Positions 1 through 8,823 of a DNA stretch of 64,000 bases are shown piece after piece. Origin of the DNA: GCA-2683825 sp965662355 (lineage in GTDB: Bacteria > Planctomycetota > UBA1135 > GCA-002686595); the NCBI GenBank assembly GCA_965662355.1, contig CBFIHP010000002.1:124001-188000 (forward strand), in the 5' to 3' direction. Within the stretch, counting starts at the first letter, position 1. Each line of letters begins with the position of its first letter. Under the pieces are notes generated by a model. The model ran no database searches, was not told the DNA's origin, and was given only the letters and a program-made list of their open reading frames with translations. The position numbers and the translations under genes were made by a program.

Positions 1-525
1 CCCCGCTCGACGGAACAGTTGCTGCATCCCGAGAAGTACTGGGACGCGGAGAAACGCGACGAGCCCGTCGCCCTGGAGTTCGCCGTGCAGGATCTACCCG
101 AGGGGTGGGAAGTGTTGAAAGAGGACACGCTTGGCGAGTTGGTACTCGCTTGCATGGTCGAGGATCCCTCCGACCGGCGCGGCCTTCCCACATCCAGCAT
201 CGCGAGCCTCTCGACCAGGTACACCTTCCGCGCCTCCGAGGGCTGGGGCGGGGATCGCCTCCTGTTGCTCGGCAAAGGCGCTGCGCGTTTACTCGTGCTC
301 GAAACCCGCTGGGACACCGAGGACGATGCACGCGAGTTCGATGGGGCACTCGGAGATCTCGACGAGCACTTGCGCCAAGCCGCAGCCGGCCTGGCAGGCG
401 AGGCCGGGCCCAGTGGAGCGTTGCGACTCTTCGACCGAGCCGGCAAGGCGGTCACGTTCTATTCCTGGATCGGTGCGCAGCGCAGTGACGTCGCGCGGGT
501 CCTTGCCTCACTGCGAGTCGAATAA
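1..525 (+). CDS. Partial hypothetical protein, 3' end
   Basis: The reading frame is already open at base 1 and ends at 525, so the true start lies outside the window. About 174 residues are visible. The first readable residues include STEQLLHPEKYW, a phrase I associate with the C-terminal part of uncharacterised bacterial proteins, some with metallopeptidase motifs upstream; that is recollection, not proof. The rest is a hydrophilic alpha/beta-looking segment with a GWGGDRLLLL stretch and no membrane segment. No function is assigned. It is convergent with the minus-strand gene that ends at 546. Confidence 0.7.
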   Translation, partial: PRSTEQLLHPEKYWDAEKRDEPVALEFAVQDLPEGWEVLKEDTLGELVLACMVEDPSDRRGLPTSSIASLSTRYTFRASEGWGGDRLLLLGKGAARLLVLETRWDTEDDAREFDGALGDLDEHLRQAAAGLAGEAGPSGALRLFDRAGKAVTFYSWIGAQRSDVARVLASLRVE

Positions 526-545
526 TACGGTGCCGCGACACCGTA

Positions 546-1358
546 CTACTGTCGCGGGAGCCCACCGACCACTCGGCCTGTGAAGAGAAACGCGCCTTCG
601 ATGCGCCAACCCGTGCGAGGGCTGTCATAGCCGGCGTTGGCGAGTTGCCAGCGGCTGACGAAGAGTTCGAGCGGACGTCCGGGAGCATCGACCTCCAAGG
701 CCACGACCGGTTCGCGGGTCAGGGGGTTTTCGAGGTGCCGTAGCTTGCGGACGCGCAGGGACAGCTCCATGCATCCCTTGGGCGACTCGGAGCCCTCGAG
801 CGGAAGCAGCTGGGCGCCGAAGGGCTCTTCCAGGATGTAGGGATCCCGCACGCCCTCGTTCGGGCCCAGGTAGGTGACATCGAGAGCGAATCCCGCAATG
901 CTGATGGCGAGCACGTGCCCGTCCGCCAGCTTGGGCGGCAATCTCCGCGCGTTGGAGAGCCAAGCACAGAGAGGGTAGTCGTCCCCACCGAGCTCCCCCC
1001 ACGGGTCATCGGGGTCGTTCGGGATCGGTGGGTTCGCGATCCCGTGCAGGAGTGCGTCGAATGGAGCCCCTGGCGTGCGCTGAATGCTCTGCACCGAAAC
1101 ACGCAACCGCCGTTGGGACTCGAAGTGCGGCCAGATCGACTCCCGTGCATCGCCCTCGTCCTGGTCAAGCCGAACCTCGAGTCCGCCGGCCCCCGGCCGG
1201 CCATCCGCTCCCAGGGCACTCGGGGTGAACGGGTAGCGCAGGTGGACACCGCTGGGACCTCGCCACGGGACGGTGTCGCCGCGCGCCCGTATCTGACGCG
1301 CCAGCTCATTCAGGTCATACTCGGGGGGGAACCCGATGCACTCGAGGAGGAAGTCCAT
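546..1358 (-). CDS. Hypothetical protein, 270 aa
   Basis: I do not recognise this gene. The minus-strand frame stays open up to 1640, but the residues before the ATG at 1358 look like non-coding translation (Ser/Arg-rich, no structure). I therefore start at the ATG giving MDFLLECIGFPPEYDL. The protein is soluble, with no signal peptide or membrane segment. It is rich in Pro, Asp and Trp and has a repeated pattern of beta-strand-like stretches (VVALEVDAPGRPLELFVSRW near the C terminus). It is divergent from the M1 peptidase gene at 1514, with about 155 bases between for promoters of both. Confidence 0.6.
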   Translation of the reverse strand: MDFLLECIGFPPEYDLNELARQIRARGDTVPWRGPSGVHLRYPFTPSALGADGRPGAGGLEVRLDQDEGDARESIWPHFESQRRLRVSVQSIQRTPGAPFDALLHGIANPPIPNDPDDPWGELGGDDYPLCAWLSNARRLPPKLADGHVLAISIAGFALDVTYLGPNEGVRDPYILEEPFGAQLLPLEGSESPKGCMELSLRVRKLRHLENPLTREPVVALEVDAPGRPLELFVSRWQLANAGYDSPRTGWRIEGAFLFTGRVVGGLPRQ

Positions 1359-1513
1359 GTCCTGAGGCCGGCCCGGAGAGGGGGCACAGGCTAGGCGGCA
1401 GGATACGTGCCGGGCACTGGAAGAATCCGAAACTCTCGGCGGAACTTGAAAGCGCGTACCTTTGGCGTGCGAGGGTAGGCTCACGCCGTTCCCGCGGGCT
1501 ATGGTCTGGGACC

Positions 1514-4006
1514 ATGAAATTCCGCACAGGGCCCGGAGCGCAGATCCTTTCTCGCTGGTTCGTCGTTGGGATCGTGTTGGGGCTTTGTTCCTGCGGGGGA
1601 ACGCGCTCGCACGGCACTCATGGCAACGTTCGCTGGGCACGCTACGAACGCCACGAAATCCCCGCTCGTGGCTACGATGTCGAGCACTACCGGATCGAGC
1701 TCACCCTGCACCCCAAGCTGCGGGCTATCGATGCCCGCTGTGTTCTACGCATGGTGGCTACCGAGACGCTCTCCAGGGTCGTCCTGGATCTCGAGGGCCT
1801 GTCCGTCGACAAGGTGCTCGACAGCGATGGAAAGAGCCTCGCCTTCGAGCAGCGTGACGGACGACTGAGCATCGAGCTTGCCGGCTCCGCGGGGCAGGGG
1901 GAGGCGCTCGCACTGGACGTTCGTTACCACGGCCGACCCGTGACGGGGCTTTGGTTCTCGGGCCGCAGCTGGGAGGACGGCTCACCGACCCAGTGCTTCA
2001 CCCAGGGCCAGGCCGAGAACAACCGCGGCTGGTTTCCTTGCTTCGATCATCCCTCCGATCGTGCGACTTCGGAGATCGTCGTCAGTATGCCGGAGCATTG
2101 GATCGGAGTGGCGCCCGGCGAATGCATCGACGTGACGCACGGGAACGGCACTCGCCGCGAACACTGGCGCATGATGGATCCCCATCCGTCCTATCTCGTC
2201 AGCCTCGTCGCAGGGGATCTGGTTCGCACCGAGGGCAGCTTTCGTGGCCTGCCGCTCTCGTACTATGCCGAGGACAAGTACCTCGACTGGATCGAGGAGG
2301 GGTTTGCCGAGACGGGCGCCATCCTCGGCTTCTTCGAGGAGTACACCGGCGTTCCGTACCCGTACGTGAAGTACAGCCAGGCCGTCGTGGCCAATTTTCC
2401 CGGTGGGGGAATGGAGAACATCTCCGCCACAACGATGACCCCCCTGGTCTTCGGGGACGAGCTCTCGCGACGGGACCACTCCTCGGTCACCCTCATCGCC
2501 CATGAAGCGGCGCACCAGTGGTTCGGAGACCTGGTGACCTGCAAGGACTGGACGCACCTGTGGTTGAACGAGGGCTTCGCGACCTACATGGCGCTGCTCT
2601 ACTACGAAGCGACTCGGGGCACTGACGAGTTTCGCTGTCGCCTCCGCGATAGCACCTTGCGTTACCTGAAGGAGGACCGTGACGGAGCCCGGCGACCCGC
2701 GGTCCACTCGTTCTGGAAGGATCCCGAGGATGTCTTCGACACGCGCACCTACGAGGGCGCCGCGGCACGCCTGCACTTGCTCCGCTCGATTCTCGGCGAG
2801 ACAGAGTTTCGAGAGGGCGTTCGCGCCTACGTGGCCTCCCGTGCGGGTACGAACGTGATCACCTCGGACTTGCAGGAAGCACTGGAGAAGACCTCCGGGG
2901 TGGACCTGGAGGTGTTTTTCCGTGAGTGGATCCACGGCCCGGGCTTCCCCGAACTCGCCTTCGAATGGCACTGGGACGAGGAACGTGGCGCCGTGCGCGG
3001 GACCGTGCGACAGACGCAGGACTTCTCCGGTGGGACGGCGCGCGTCTTTCACGTTCCCATGCAGATCCAGGTCGGGCAGAGCCTGCACCGGATCGAGCTG
3101 ATGGAGCGCACGCAGGAGTTCACCCTTACCGCAGAGGCCCGCCCGGAGTACGTGCTCTTCGACCCCCAGGGCTGGATTCCGAAGACCGTGAATTGGCCAT
3201 CGCGCTCGAATGAAGAGTGGATCGCCATCGCACGCCAGCAGGGAAGCGTCGATGCACGTAGAAACGCGGCACTCGCCCTCGGTCCCAATACCGCTCGCAT
3301 TCCGCGCACGAATCCCGAGCGTGCGGAACTCACCGCCGAGCTCGTGCGACTCGTCGAAGAGGATGGGAATGCCTGGGTCAGAAAGGACGCGGCCATTTCC
3401 CTCGCCTGGTTGCTCGAGGGCAACGTGTGGGAGGCCCTCGTGAATGTGGCCAGCGAGGATCCCGAGGCCATGGTGCGCACCGCGGCACTGCGGAGCTTGG
3501 CCTACTGTGGCCCCCATGAAGGGCTGGCCGACTTCGGCCGCCGCAAGTTCGACGAGGGCTACAGCTGGGAAACCATGGGCGCCGCCGCCGTGCTCGTCTG
3601 TGCGGCGGATCCCGTAGGCGCTCCTCGTTGGCTGCTGCAAAACCTCGAGCTCGATTCACCCCATGACCACCTGGCTGGCCTGCTCCTCGCTTGCCTCGCG
3701 CGCTTTCCCGGCCGCGCCATCGAGGAGGAGCTTGCCATCTGGGCCTGCAATACGACCCTGAGCCCCACGGCCCGGGCGGTGGCGGTGCGCGGGCTCACGC
3801 TCGAACCCGAGAATCGCGCTTCTGTACGGGAAGTACTCACCGGCTTGCTCGAAGAGGAGGACTTTCGTCTCCGTCAGGCGGTGATCGAGAGCCTTGGAGT
3901 GATGGATGACGTGGCGACGCGCAGGGTGCTGAGCCAGTACTATCCCCGCGCCAGAAACCCGAAGGAGCGTCGAGCCATCGAAGCCTCCACCCAGACCGTT
4001 CCCTGA
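1514..4006 (+). CDS. M1 family aminopeptidase lipoprotein with C-terminal HEAT-like repeats
   Basis: An 830-residue zinc metallopeptidase of the M1 (gluzincin) family, which removes N-terminal residues from peptides. The N terminus has a hydrophobic segment ending in GLCSCGG, a lipobox-like site, so it is probably an exported lipoprotein. The exopeptidase motif appears as GGMEN (residues 298-302). The zinc site is HEAAH (330-334), with the third ligand Glu353 in WLNEGF. After the catalytic and beta domains (to about residue 570), the C-terminal 250 residues are alpha-helical with repeating Ala/Leu/Glu-rich units that look like HEAT repeats (for example EDGNAWVRKDAAISLAWLLE). This replaces the usual ERAP-type C-terminal domain. 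The start ATG at 1514 gives a complete signal peptide. Confidence 0.92.
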   Translation: MKFRTGPGAQILSRWFVVGIVLGLCSCGGTRSHGTHGNVRWARYERHEIPARGYDVEHYRIELTLHPKLRAIDARCVLRMVATETLSRVVLDLEGLSVDKVLDSDGKSLAFEQRDGRLSIELAGSAGQGEALALDVRYHGRPVTGLWFSGRSWEDGSPTQCFTQGQAENNRGWFPCFDHPSDRATSEIVVSMPEHWIGVAPGECIDVTHGNGTRREHWRMMDPHPSYLVSLVAGDLVRTEGSFRGLPLSYYAEDKYLDWIEEGFAETGAILGFFEEYTGVPYPYVKYSQAVVANFPGGGMENISATTMTPLVFGDELSRRDHSSVTLIAHEAAHQWFGDLVTCKDWTHLWLNEGFATYMALLYYEATRGTDEFRCRLRDSTLRYLKEDRDGARRPAVHSFWKDPEDVFDTRTYEGAAARLHLLRSILGETEFREGVRAYVASRAGTNVITSDLQEALEKTSGVDLEVFFREWIHGPGFPELAFEWHWDEERGAVRGTVRQTQDFSGGTARVFHVPMQIQVGQSLHRIELMERTQEFTLTAEARPEYVLFDPQGWIPKTVNWPSRSNEEWIAIARQQGSVDARRNAALALGPNTARIPRTNPERAELTAELVRLVEEDGNAWVRKDAAISLAWLLEGNVWEALVNVASEDPEAMVRTAALRSLAYCGPHEGLADFGRRKFDEGYSWETMGAAAVLVCAADPVGAPRWLLQNLELDSPHDHLAGLLLACLARFPGRAIEEELAIWACNTTLSPTARAVAVRGLTLEPENRASVREVLTGLLEEEDFRLRQAVIESLGVMDDVATRRVLSQYYPRARNPKERRAIEASTQTVP

Positions 4007-4032
4007 ATCCTCGAGCTTCGAGAAACCGAAAC

Positions 4033-4608
4033 ATGCCCTGGATCGAAGTCATTCCCCCGGAAAAGGCCAAAGGCCGCCTCAAGCAACTCTACGACGAATC
4101 GATCCGGCGCGCTGGCAAGGTCTTTCACATCGTGCGGACGATGAGCATCGCGCCTCGCATCATGGAGAAATCCTTCGATGTCTATCGAGCGGTGATGTTC
4201 TCGCCTCGCGGATTGACGCGGAGGCAGCGCGAGATGCTGGCCGTTGTCACCAGCGTTGCGAACGACTGTCATTACTGAATATTCGCCCACATGGCGGACC
4301 TCCGTGAAGAGGTCGAGGACATCGAAGGTGAAGAGCTCGAGGCGTGGCTGCAGGCCGTGGCGAAGGATTGGCGCAGCGCGGAAATGGGAGACCTGGATCG
4401 TGCTTTGTGCGCCTATGGTGAGAAGCTCACCAGGACCCCGGCCGCGATGAATGAGGGGGATGTCGTGGGGCTACGGGAGCTAGGTCTGGACGACGTGGCC
4501 ATCCACGACGCGATCCAGGTGGTGTCGTACTTCAACTACATCAACCGCATCGCAGATGCCGTCCGCGTGGATCTGGAAGAGGACATGCCTCCGTATTCGG
4601 AGGAGTAG
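4033..4608 (+). CDS. AhpD-like peroxidase-related selenoprotein, TGA codon read as Sec82
   Basis: Read through the in-frame TGA at 4276-4278, this is one 191-residue protein of the carboxymuconolactone decarboxylase/AhpD superfamily, close to the peroxidase-related enzyme group that starts MPWI-V-P and has a RAVMF segment. AhpD-type proteins use a Cys-x-x-Cys-x3-His active site for peroxide or disulfide chemistry. Here the residues are N-D-C79-H-Y-(TGA82)-I-F-A-H86, so the stop sits exactly where the second, resolving or attacking Cys belongs. The frame continues without gap for 109 further codons that match the family's helical C-terminal half (VGLRELGLDDVAIHDAI, YFNYINRIADAV). A 6-bp hairpin 18 bases after TGA resembles a bacterial SECIS. 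The expected family length of about 190 is restored only by readthrough. Alternatives are a TGC/TGT-to-TGA point mutation (pseudogene) or sequencing error. Selenium-insertion genes are not in this window. It lies 26 bases after the M1 peptidase. Confidence 0.85.
4279..4322 (+). promoter_or_regulatory. Putative bacterial SECIS element
   Basis: Directly after the in-frame TGA there is a perfect 6-bp stem, GACCTC (4297-4302) with GAGGTC (4309-4314), closing a 6-base loop CGTGAA. The loop begins 24 bases after the TGA and has G as its second base. Both agree with the published general model of bacterial SECIS elements: a stem-loop within the coding region roughly 16-37 bases after UGA, with G among the first loop bases. 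A further ATG/CAT pairing (4291-4293 with 4320-4322) could extend it across an internal loop. The structure is seen in sequence; its role as SelB-binding element is inferred. Confidence 0.7.
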
Positions 4609-4611
4609 GAC

Positions 4612-4650
4612 AAGAAAAAAGAGAACCCCAAGACACTGCTTGGGGTTCTC
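4612..4650 (-). terminator. Rho-independent terminator
   Basis: A perfect 12-bp inverted repeat, GAGAACCCCAAG (4621-4632) and CTTGGGGTTCTC (4639-4650), has a 6-base loop. On the minus strand the stem is followed by a U-run (the A-run at 4615-4620), as expected for a terminator of the minus-strand gene 4698-4922. It also lies just after the plus-strand selenoprotein gene and may stop that transcript too. Confidence 0.9.
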
Positions 4651-4697
4651 CTGTTCGTACCGTTTGCGCGGTCTTGCGCGCGGTCTTGGCTCAGGCT

Positions 4698-4922
4698 TCA
4701 GAACTTCAAGTCGCGAAGTTCGTCCACCGCGAAGTCGATCGACACTTCGTCGTCGACGTTGATGAGCCGACCGGTGCCCTTGAATTGGTTGAAGACCAGG
4801 GCGCCACGGATGACGCGTCCATCTTTGAAGTGGAGCGTGCATTGATCGGCGGTGCGTGCGGTGAGCAGCATGTCGTAGATCCGCTCGGGATCGATACGGT
4901 TTTTGCGAGTTGTCGTGCTCAT
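4698..4922 (-). CDS. Small hypothetical protein, 74 aa
   Basis: A 74-residue acidic/basic mixed protein starting MSTTTRKNRIDPERIYDMLL. The central part (CTLHFKDGRVIRGALVFNQFKGTGRLIN) reads like a small five-stranded beta-barrel of SH3 or Sm type, with alternating hydrophobic residues and a Gly-turn pattern. That is only an impression from the pattern, and I do not recognise the family. It is followed by a strong terminator and preceded by the NUDIX gene 14 bases upstream, so the two are probably one transcript. Confidence 0.75.
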   Translation of the reverse strand: MSTTTRKNRIDPERIYDMLLTARTADQCTLHFKDGRVIRGALVFNQFKGTGRLINVDDEVSIDFAVDELRDLKF

Positions 4923-4936
4923 GGTCGTCGGGCCGT

Positions 4937-5605
4937 TTATGTGGTCACTGGTTGAAAGAGTGGAAGGAGCTCGTCGAGATTCTCGATGAGCATCGAGGAC
5001 CAGGTCTCGAAGTTGTCTCCGGCTCGCAGACGCTTACGTAGTCCGTCGAACGTTGTGAGTTTCCCTTCGAGAACGTCCTCTTCACGAATTCGCACGGAAG
5101 GCTCCTGGTCCGGGTTCCGGTTGTCGACGGGGTCGGCGATGGTGACGGCTTGAACCCAGCCCAGGTGCACAGCACCGACAGGATTCGAATCGTCGTTCAG
5201 GAGTCCGAGAGTGTGAATGTCGTACGAACCCTCGATGTGGAGCTCTTCGGAGAGCTCGCGACGGGTTCCGGCTTCGATCGGATTGCGGGTGCCCGAGTCT
5301 TCCAGGTCTTCGGGGTTGATATGCCCTCCCACTCCGATCGAGAGTTTGTCATGGAGGCGACTTTCCCCTCCGGCTGAGAGTCGGCGCATGAGAAGCGCCC
5401 GATCGCCCTGCACACAGATCGAATAGGGGATGATCTGTTTCCACTCCGGTGTCCGTTCCGCCACCTCGCGCTCCACGAAGAATCCGTGCCGATCCACGAT
5501 CTCCTCGAAGGAGGCCCGTTGGGACGCTTCCGAGAAGATCTGGAGCCCTTGCGGATAGCAGTCCGCGAAGAGATCCCGACGAGGGACGACGTAGACGAAT
5601 TCCAT
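4937..5605 (-). CDS. NUDIX-family predicted phosphoesterase
   Basis: A 222-residue protein with a NUDIX box. The glycines of VGVGGHINPED are followed, after an insertion, by GTRRELSEEL, which carries the REUxEE core that binds Mg and hydrolyses nucleoside-diphosphate-linked substrates. The overall sequence (MEFVYVVPRRDLF, ECYPQG-like segment, GGHIN) resembles the uncharacterised MutT-like phosphoesterase group of COG4112 as I recall it. The insertion between GGHIN and the Glu cluster is typical of that group. The substrate is unknown. It is upstream of the small hypothetical gene and probably co-transcribed. Confidence 0.85.
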   Translation of the reverse strand: MEFVYVVPRRDLFADCYPQGLQIFSEASQRASFEEIVDRHGFFVEREVAERTPEWKQIIPYSICVQGDRALLMRRLSAGGESRLHDKLSIGVGGHINPEDLEDSGTRNPIEAGTRRELSEELHIEGSYDIHTLGLLNDDSNPVGAVHLGWVQAVTIADPVDNRNPDQEPSVRIREEDVLEGKLTTFDGLRKRLRAGDNFETWSSMLIENLDELLPLFQPVTT

Positions 5606-5939
5606 TGGAAGAGGAGAGGAGGCGGTGTTCTGTGAGAGCCAGAGGCCACAGGGCTCGGGGCGAGAGCAGGCAGAACGGAGCCCTATCTTCCCTTGGAGGG
5701 CAGTCCGCCATCACCCCACACCCCGTAGTGAGACCGATTGATTGTGAAGCAAACCCCTAGGGTGTCAAGATGCCTTGACAGGCTCGTTGCAGTACTTCTT
5801 GTCGGTTCTTGCTTCCGGGATTTGGGGATGCTTGCGGCCCTGCCAAGCCGTCGATGGAGCCCGCGCGAGTCGTGTTAGAGTCCCCCGATACGGTGGTTGA
5901 AAGTGATGCTACGAAAACCCAATTGTCGTAGCAGGAAAA
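5606..5939. other. Intergenic region between the NUDIX gene and rnpB
   Basis: This stretch holds no convincing gene. It must contain the promoter for the minus-strand NUDIX gene and the 3' flank of rnpB. A 7-bp inverted repeat GCTACGA/TCGTAGC (5908-5914 and 5926-5932) lies just after the 3' end of the RNase P RNA on the minus strand. It may be a terminator, but it has no clear U-run. An isolated TTGACA at 5775-5780 is not followed by a clear -10 box. Confidence 0.5.
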
Positions 5940-6329
<390 letters not shown>

Positions 6330-6395
6330 TGGCGGAGAGGATAGCTCGAATCCTCGGGCATCGTTAGGGGGCCCCTGCTTCGAGATTGGCCCGAC

Positions 6396-6863
6396 TCAGG
6401 ATTCGTCCCGTTTGGCGGGCTCTCCGGCGGCCAGCCAGTCTTCGAGCAGGACCAGTGCGCTCCAGCTGTCCTTGCGGGCCTTGCGCTCCTTTCCGCGGAA
6501 GCCAGCGTCCGTCAGCCGCGATTCGGCCTCCTTGGTCGTCAGATGCTCGTCGTGGAGGCACACCTCGCGACCGGGAAATCGCTCCCCGAGGGCGGCGGCG
6601 AAGCGCTGCACCGAGCGTGCCCGCTCGCCCAGGTCGACCGGCCCGGGAGCGGCTTCCCGGTTTGCCCGGGGAGCGATTGGGAGTCCGACGAGGAAGGTCC
6701 CGACATCGCGCTCCTCCAGCAAACGGGCGACGTGATCGAGGAGTTCCGGCGAGGAGCCACCGTGGGGGATCGTTTCGAGGGCACTGGTGAGAATACGGGC
6801 GCCGTCCGTATAGGCGACGCCGGTCTTGCGCTCTCCGTGATCGATCGCGAGGACTCCGGACAT
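6396..6863 (-). CDS. ruvX: RuvX/YqgF family Holliday-junction-resolvase-like nuclease
   Basis: A 155-residue RNase H-fold protein of the YqgF/RuvX family, implicated in processing the 5' end of pre-16S rRNA and proposed as a Holliday junction resolvase. Acidic active-site residues are visible: Asp8 in AIDHGERKTGVA, the Glu of CLHDEHLTTKEAE, and the late Asp of KARKDSWSALVLLEDWL. FLVGLPIAPRANRE corresponds to the family's VVGLPL segment. The length is normal (about 140-155). It sits 66 bases before rnpB on the same strand. Confidence 0.93.
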   Translation of the reverse strand: MSGVLAIDHGERKTGVAYTDGARILTSALETIPHGGSSPELLDHVARLLEERDVGTFLVGLPIAPRANREAAPGPVDLGERARSVQRFAAALGERFPGREVCLHDEHLTTKEAESRLTDAGFRGKERKARKDSWSALVLLEDWLAAGEPAKRDES

Positions 6864-6890
6864 GGCCGGAGATGATAGCCCGTGTTCGCC

Positions 6891-7625
6891 CTATGCCGCG
6901 ATCGTCTCGACGCCTTCGTCCAGATGGTGCTCGACTTCGTGGCAGAGTGCCCTGAACCCCTCGCGGGAGATGCTGAGGAGTCCCGCGATGGCCGCGGTAA
7001 AAGGCTTCGTTCTCGCTCCGCTGCCGCAGCCTGCTCCGACCTCCTGGGCCACGGCATCCCCCAGGGCGACCTGGGCGGCGACGCGACGGGCCTCGGCCGT
7101 TGGCGCGAGGATCGGTGAGTGGTGGTGTCGGATACCCTGGACCGCGACCTCGGAGAGTCCCCAGCGCGCGGCGAGGTGCGCGCCCAGGTCCCCATGGCAC
7201 AACTTGAGGATCTCCATCTCCGCCTGGTCGTCACTCAGCCGCTGATTCTTCTTCGCTCGCCGCAGCCGGGTCGTGTCCGTGTCGTCCAGGCGACTCGACA
7301 GTACGAGCTTGCCAGCATCGTGCAGGAGAGCCGCTGCAAAGGCCGACGGCAATACCGGGACGCGGCTGAAGCTGCTGGACAGATCGACCGTGATGGCCGT
7401 GGCCAGCGAGTGTCGCCAGAGTGCCCCCGCCTCGAGGCCGTATGCGCCGAGGGGCTGCTGCATCCAGTTTCGCAAGTCGGAGTCCGCATCGATGAGCGCA
7501 ACGATCTCGGTTGAGCTCAACCCACCCTGCATCAACTCCGAGAGTCTTCTCTCGTGAAACGAGACCCGATCCAGTCCGGGAGCTTCCCGAATCAGATCCT
7601 CGATATCTGTGATCGTCGGATTCAT
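6891..7625 (-). CDS. HDOD domain protein
   Basis: A 244-residue protein with an HDOD domain, a relative of the HD phosphohydrolases found in signalling proteins. Hallmarks are ALWRHSLATAI, AALLHDAGKLVL (the HD motif) and LCHGDLGAHLAARWGL followed by GIRHHHSP. No receiver or GGDEF domain is attached. Start ATG 7625 (MNPTITDIEDLI) is preferred over the GTG or other start 18 bases upstream because the extra residues add nothing conserved. HDOD proteins usually act in signal transduction; the partner is unknown. Confidence 0.85.
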   Translation of the reverse strand: MNPTITDIEDLIREAPGLDRVSFHERRLSELMQGGLSSTEIVALIDADSDLRNWMQQPLGAYGLEAGALWRHSLATAITVDLSSSFSRVPVLPSAFAAALLHDAGKLVLSSRLDDTDTTRLRRAKKNQRLSDDQAEMEILKLCHGDLGAHLAARWGLSEVAVQGIRHHHSPILAPTAEARRVAAQVALGDAVAQEVGAGCGSGARTKPFTAAIAGLLSISREGFRALCHEVEHHLDEGVETIAA

Positions 7626-7729
7626 TTGCCTTCGCCCCCACACCGAGGCAGGCCACCTTTCGGGTGAGGTGAAGGGCGTTCTTTATCCGCGAAGCGCCGC
7701 CAGGACGCATTCGGTGGTGAGCGTGACGG

Positions 7730-8806
7730 CTAGAGGAAGTCTTTTCCTTCGGTCTTCAAACGCTCGACGATACTGCGAACATCTTGCGCGCGATCACGAG
7801 GACAGACGAGGGTAGCGTTGCCGGCGCGCACGACGATGAGGTCTTTCACGCCGATCAAGGCGATGGCCTCTTGGCCTTCCGCGTAGGCCAGGCAGCCCCG
7901 GGAGTCTTCCGCCAGGAGCAAGCCGCCCCCCGCGAGCACCGCGTGGTTGCCCGAATCGTCCGCGGGGTGCAGCTCGGGCAACGCTGCCCACGAGCCCACG
8001 TCGCTCCAGCGGTAGTCGATGGGGAGCATGCGCACGTTCGATGCGCGCTCCATGACGCCCGTGTCGATCGGTAACGCGGGCATATCCGCATAGATCGCCT
8101 TCAACTCGGCTCCCGCTGCGAGCTTCTCGAATCCAGCCGGGATCTCGGGTACGTACTCGCGCAAGGCCTCTTCGATGGCGCGCGCGCGCCAGACGAACAT
8201 GCCCGAGTTCCAGAGGAAGTTGCCCGACTTCAGAAAGGCCCGGGCCTTCTCGAGCGGTGGCTTTTCGACGAAGCGTGAGACCTCGAACACCTCGGTGTCG
8301 CCGTGCTTGGCCGTCACCGGACCGGCTTCGATGTAGCCGTAGCCCGTCGCAGGGTGATCCGGGCGGATGCCGAAGGTGACGAGCGTTGCCCCGCTTTGCG
8401 CCTCCGCCACGCCGGCCTCGATGGTGCGTTGAAAGTCCTCGAGGGGTGAGATCACATGATCGGAAGGGAGCACGACCTGAATCGCCTCGGGATCCCGTCG
8501 CAGGGTCTCGTAGGCGGCAAAGCCAATGCAAGGGGCCGTGTTTCTCGCCGCCGGTTCCGCCAGGACGTTTTCCCGCGGGATCCCGGGCAGGGCTTCTAGG
8601 ACGAGCTCGACCTGACTCTCCGCGGTGACGACCAGCACGCGCTCCATGGGCACCAGACCCTCGAGTCGGGCCCGGGTCTCGGCGATCATGGGCAACTGCC
8701 CGGAGATCGGCAGGAACTGCTTGGGGCGGCTTGTTCGGCTCGCAGGCCAGAAGCGGGTGCCGGACCCTCCGGCCATGATGACGCAGTACAGGTGGGGATT
8801 CGTCAT
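7730..8806 (-). CDS. manC: Mannose-1-phosphate guanylyltransferase
   Basis: A 358-residue nucleotidyltransferase making GDP-mannose from mannose-1-phosphate and GTP for surface polysaccharide. The N-terminal signature GGSGTRFWP (13-21) is followed by RPKQF (27-31), and the sugar-binding FVEKPP is at 179-184. PSDHVI and NSGMFVWRA, characteristic of the family, are also seen. The length fits the single-domain form; the C-terminal phosphomannose isomerase (cupin) domain of bifunctional type II enzymes is absent. It is followed (upstream) by the AsmA-like gene with 17 bases between. Confidence 0.95.
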   Translation of the reverse strand: MTNPHLYCVIMAGGSGTRFWPASRTSRPKQFLPISGQLPMIAETRARLEGLVPMERVLVVTAESQVELVLEALPGIPRENVLAEPAARNTAPCIGFAAYETLRRDPEAIQVVLPSDHVISPLEDFQRTIEAGVAEAQSGATLVTFGIRPDHPATGYGYIEAGPVTAKHGDTEVFEVSRFVEKPPLEKARAFLKSGNFLWNSGMFVWRARAIEEALREYVPEIPAGFEKLAAGAELKAIYADMPALPIDTGVMERASNVRMLPIDYRWSDVGSWAALPELHPADDSGNHAVLAGGGLLLAEDSRGCLAYAEGQEAIALIGVKDLIVVRAGNATLVCPRDRAQDVRSIVERLKTEGKDFL

Positions 8807-8823
8807 TTCAAAGGGCTCATCGT

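Noticed and set aside
1982..3640. 552-aa minus-strand frame
   Set aside because: Antisense to the M1 peptidase, whose motifs are intact on the plus strand.
4033..4278. Whole-genome recoding of TGA as tryptophan
   Set aside because: TGA is a normal stop for hutI, glmM, nuoG and other genes here, and the family residue at this position is Cys, not Trp.
4291..4608. Separate 105-aa gene starting at ATG 4291
   Set aside because: It is in the same frame as 4033-4278, lacks its own start signals, and matches the C-terminal half of the AhpD-like family; readthrough of TGA explains both pieces.
5775..5780. TTGACA as a promoter
   Set aside because: No -10 at proper spacing and no plus-strand gene downstream; rnpB and the NUDIX gene are on the other strand.
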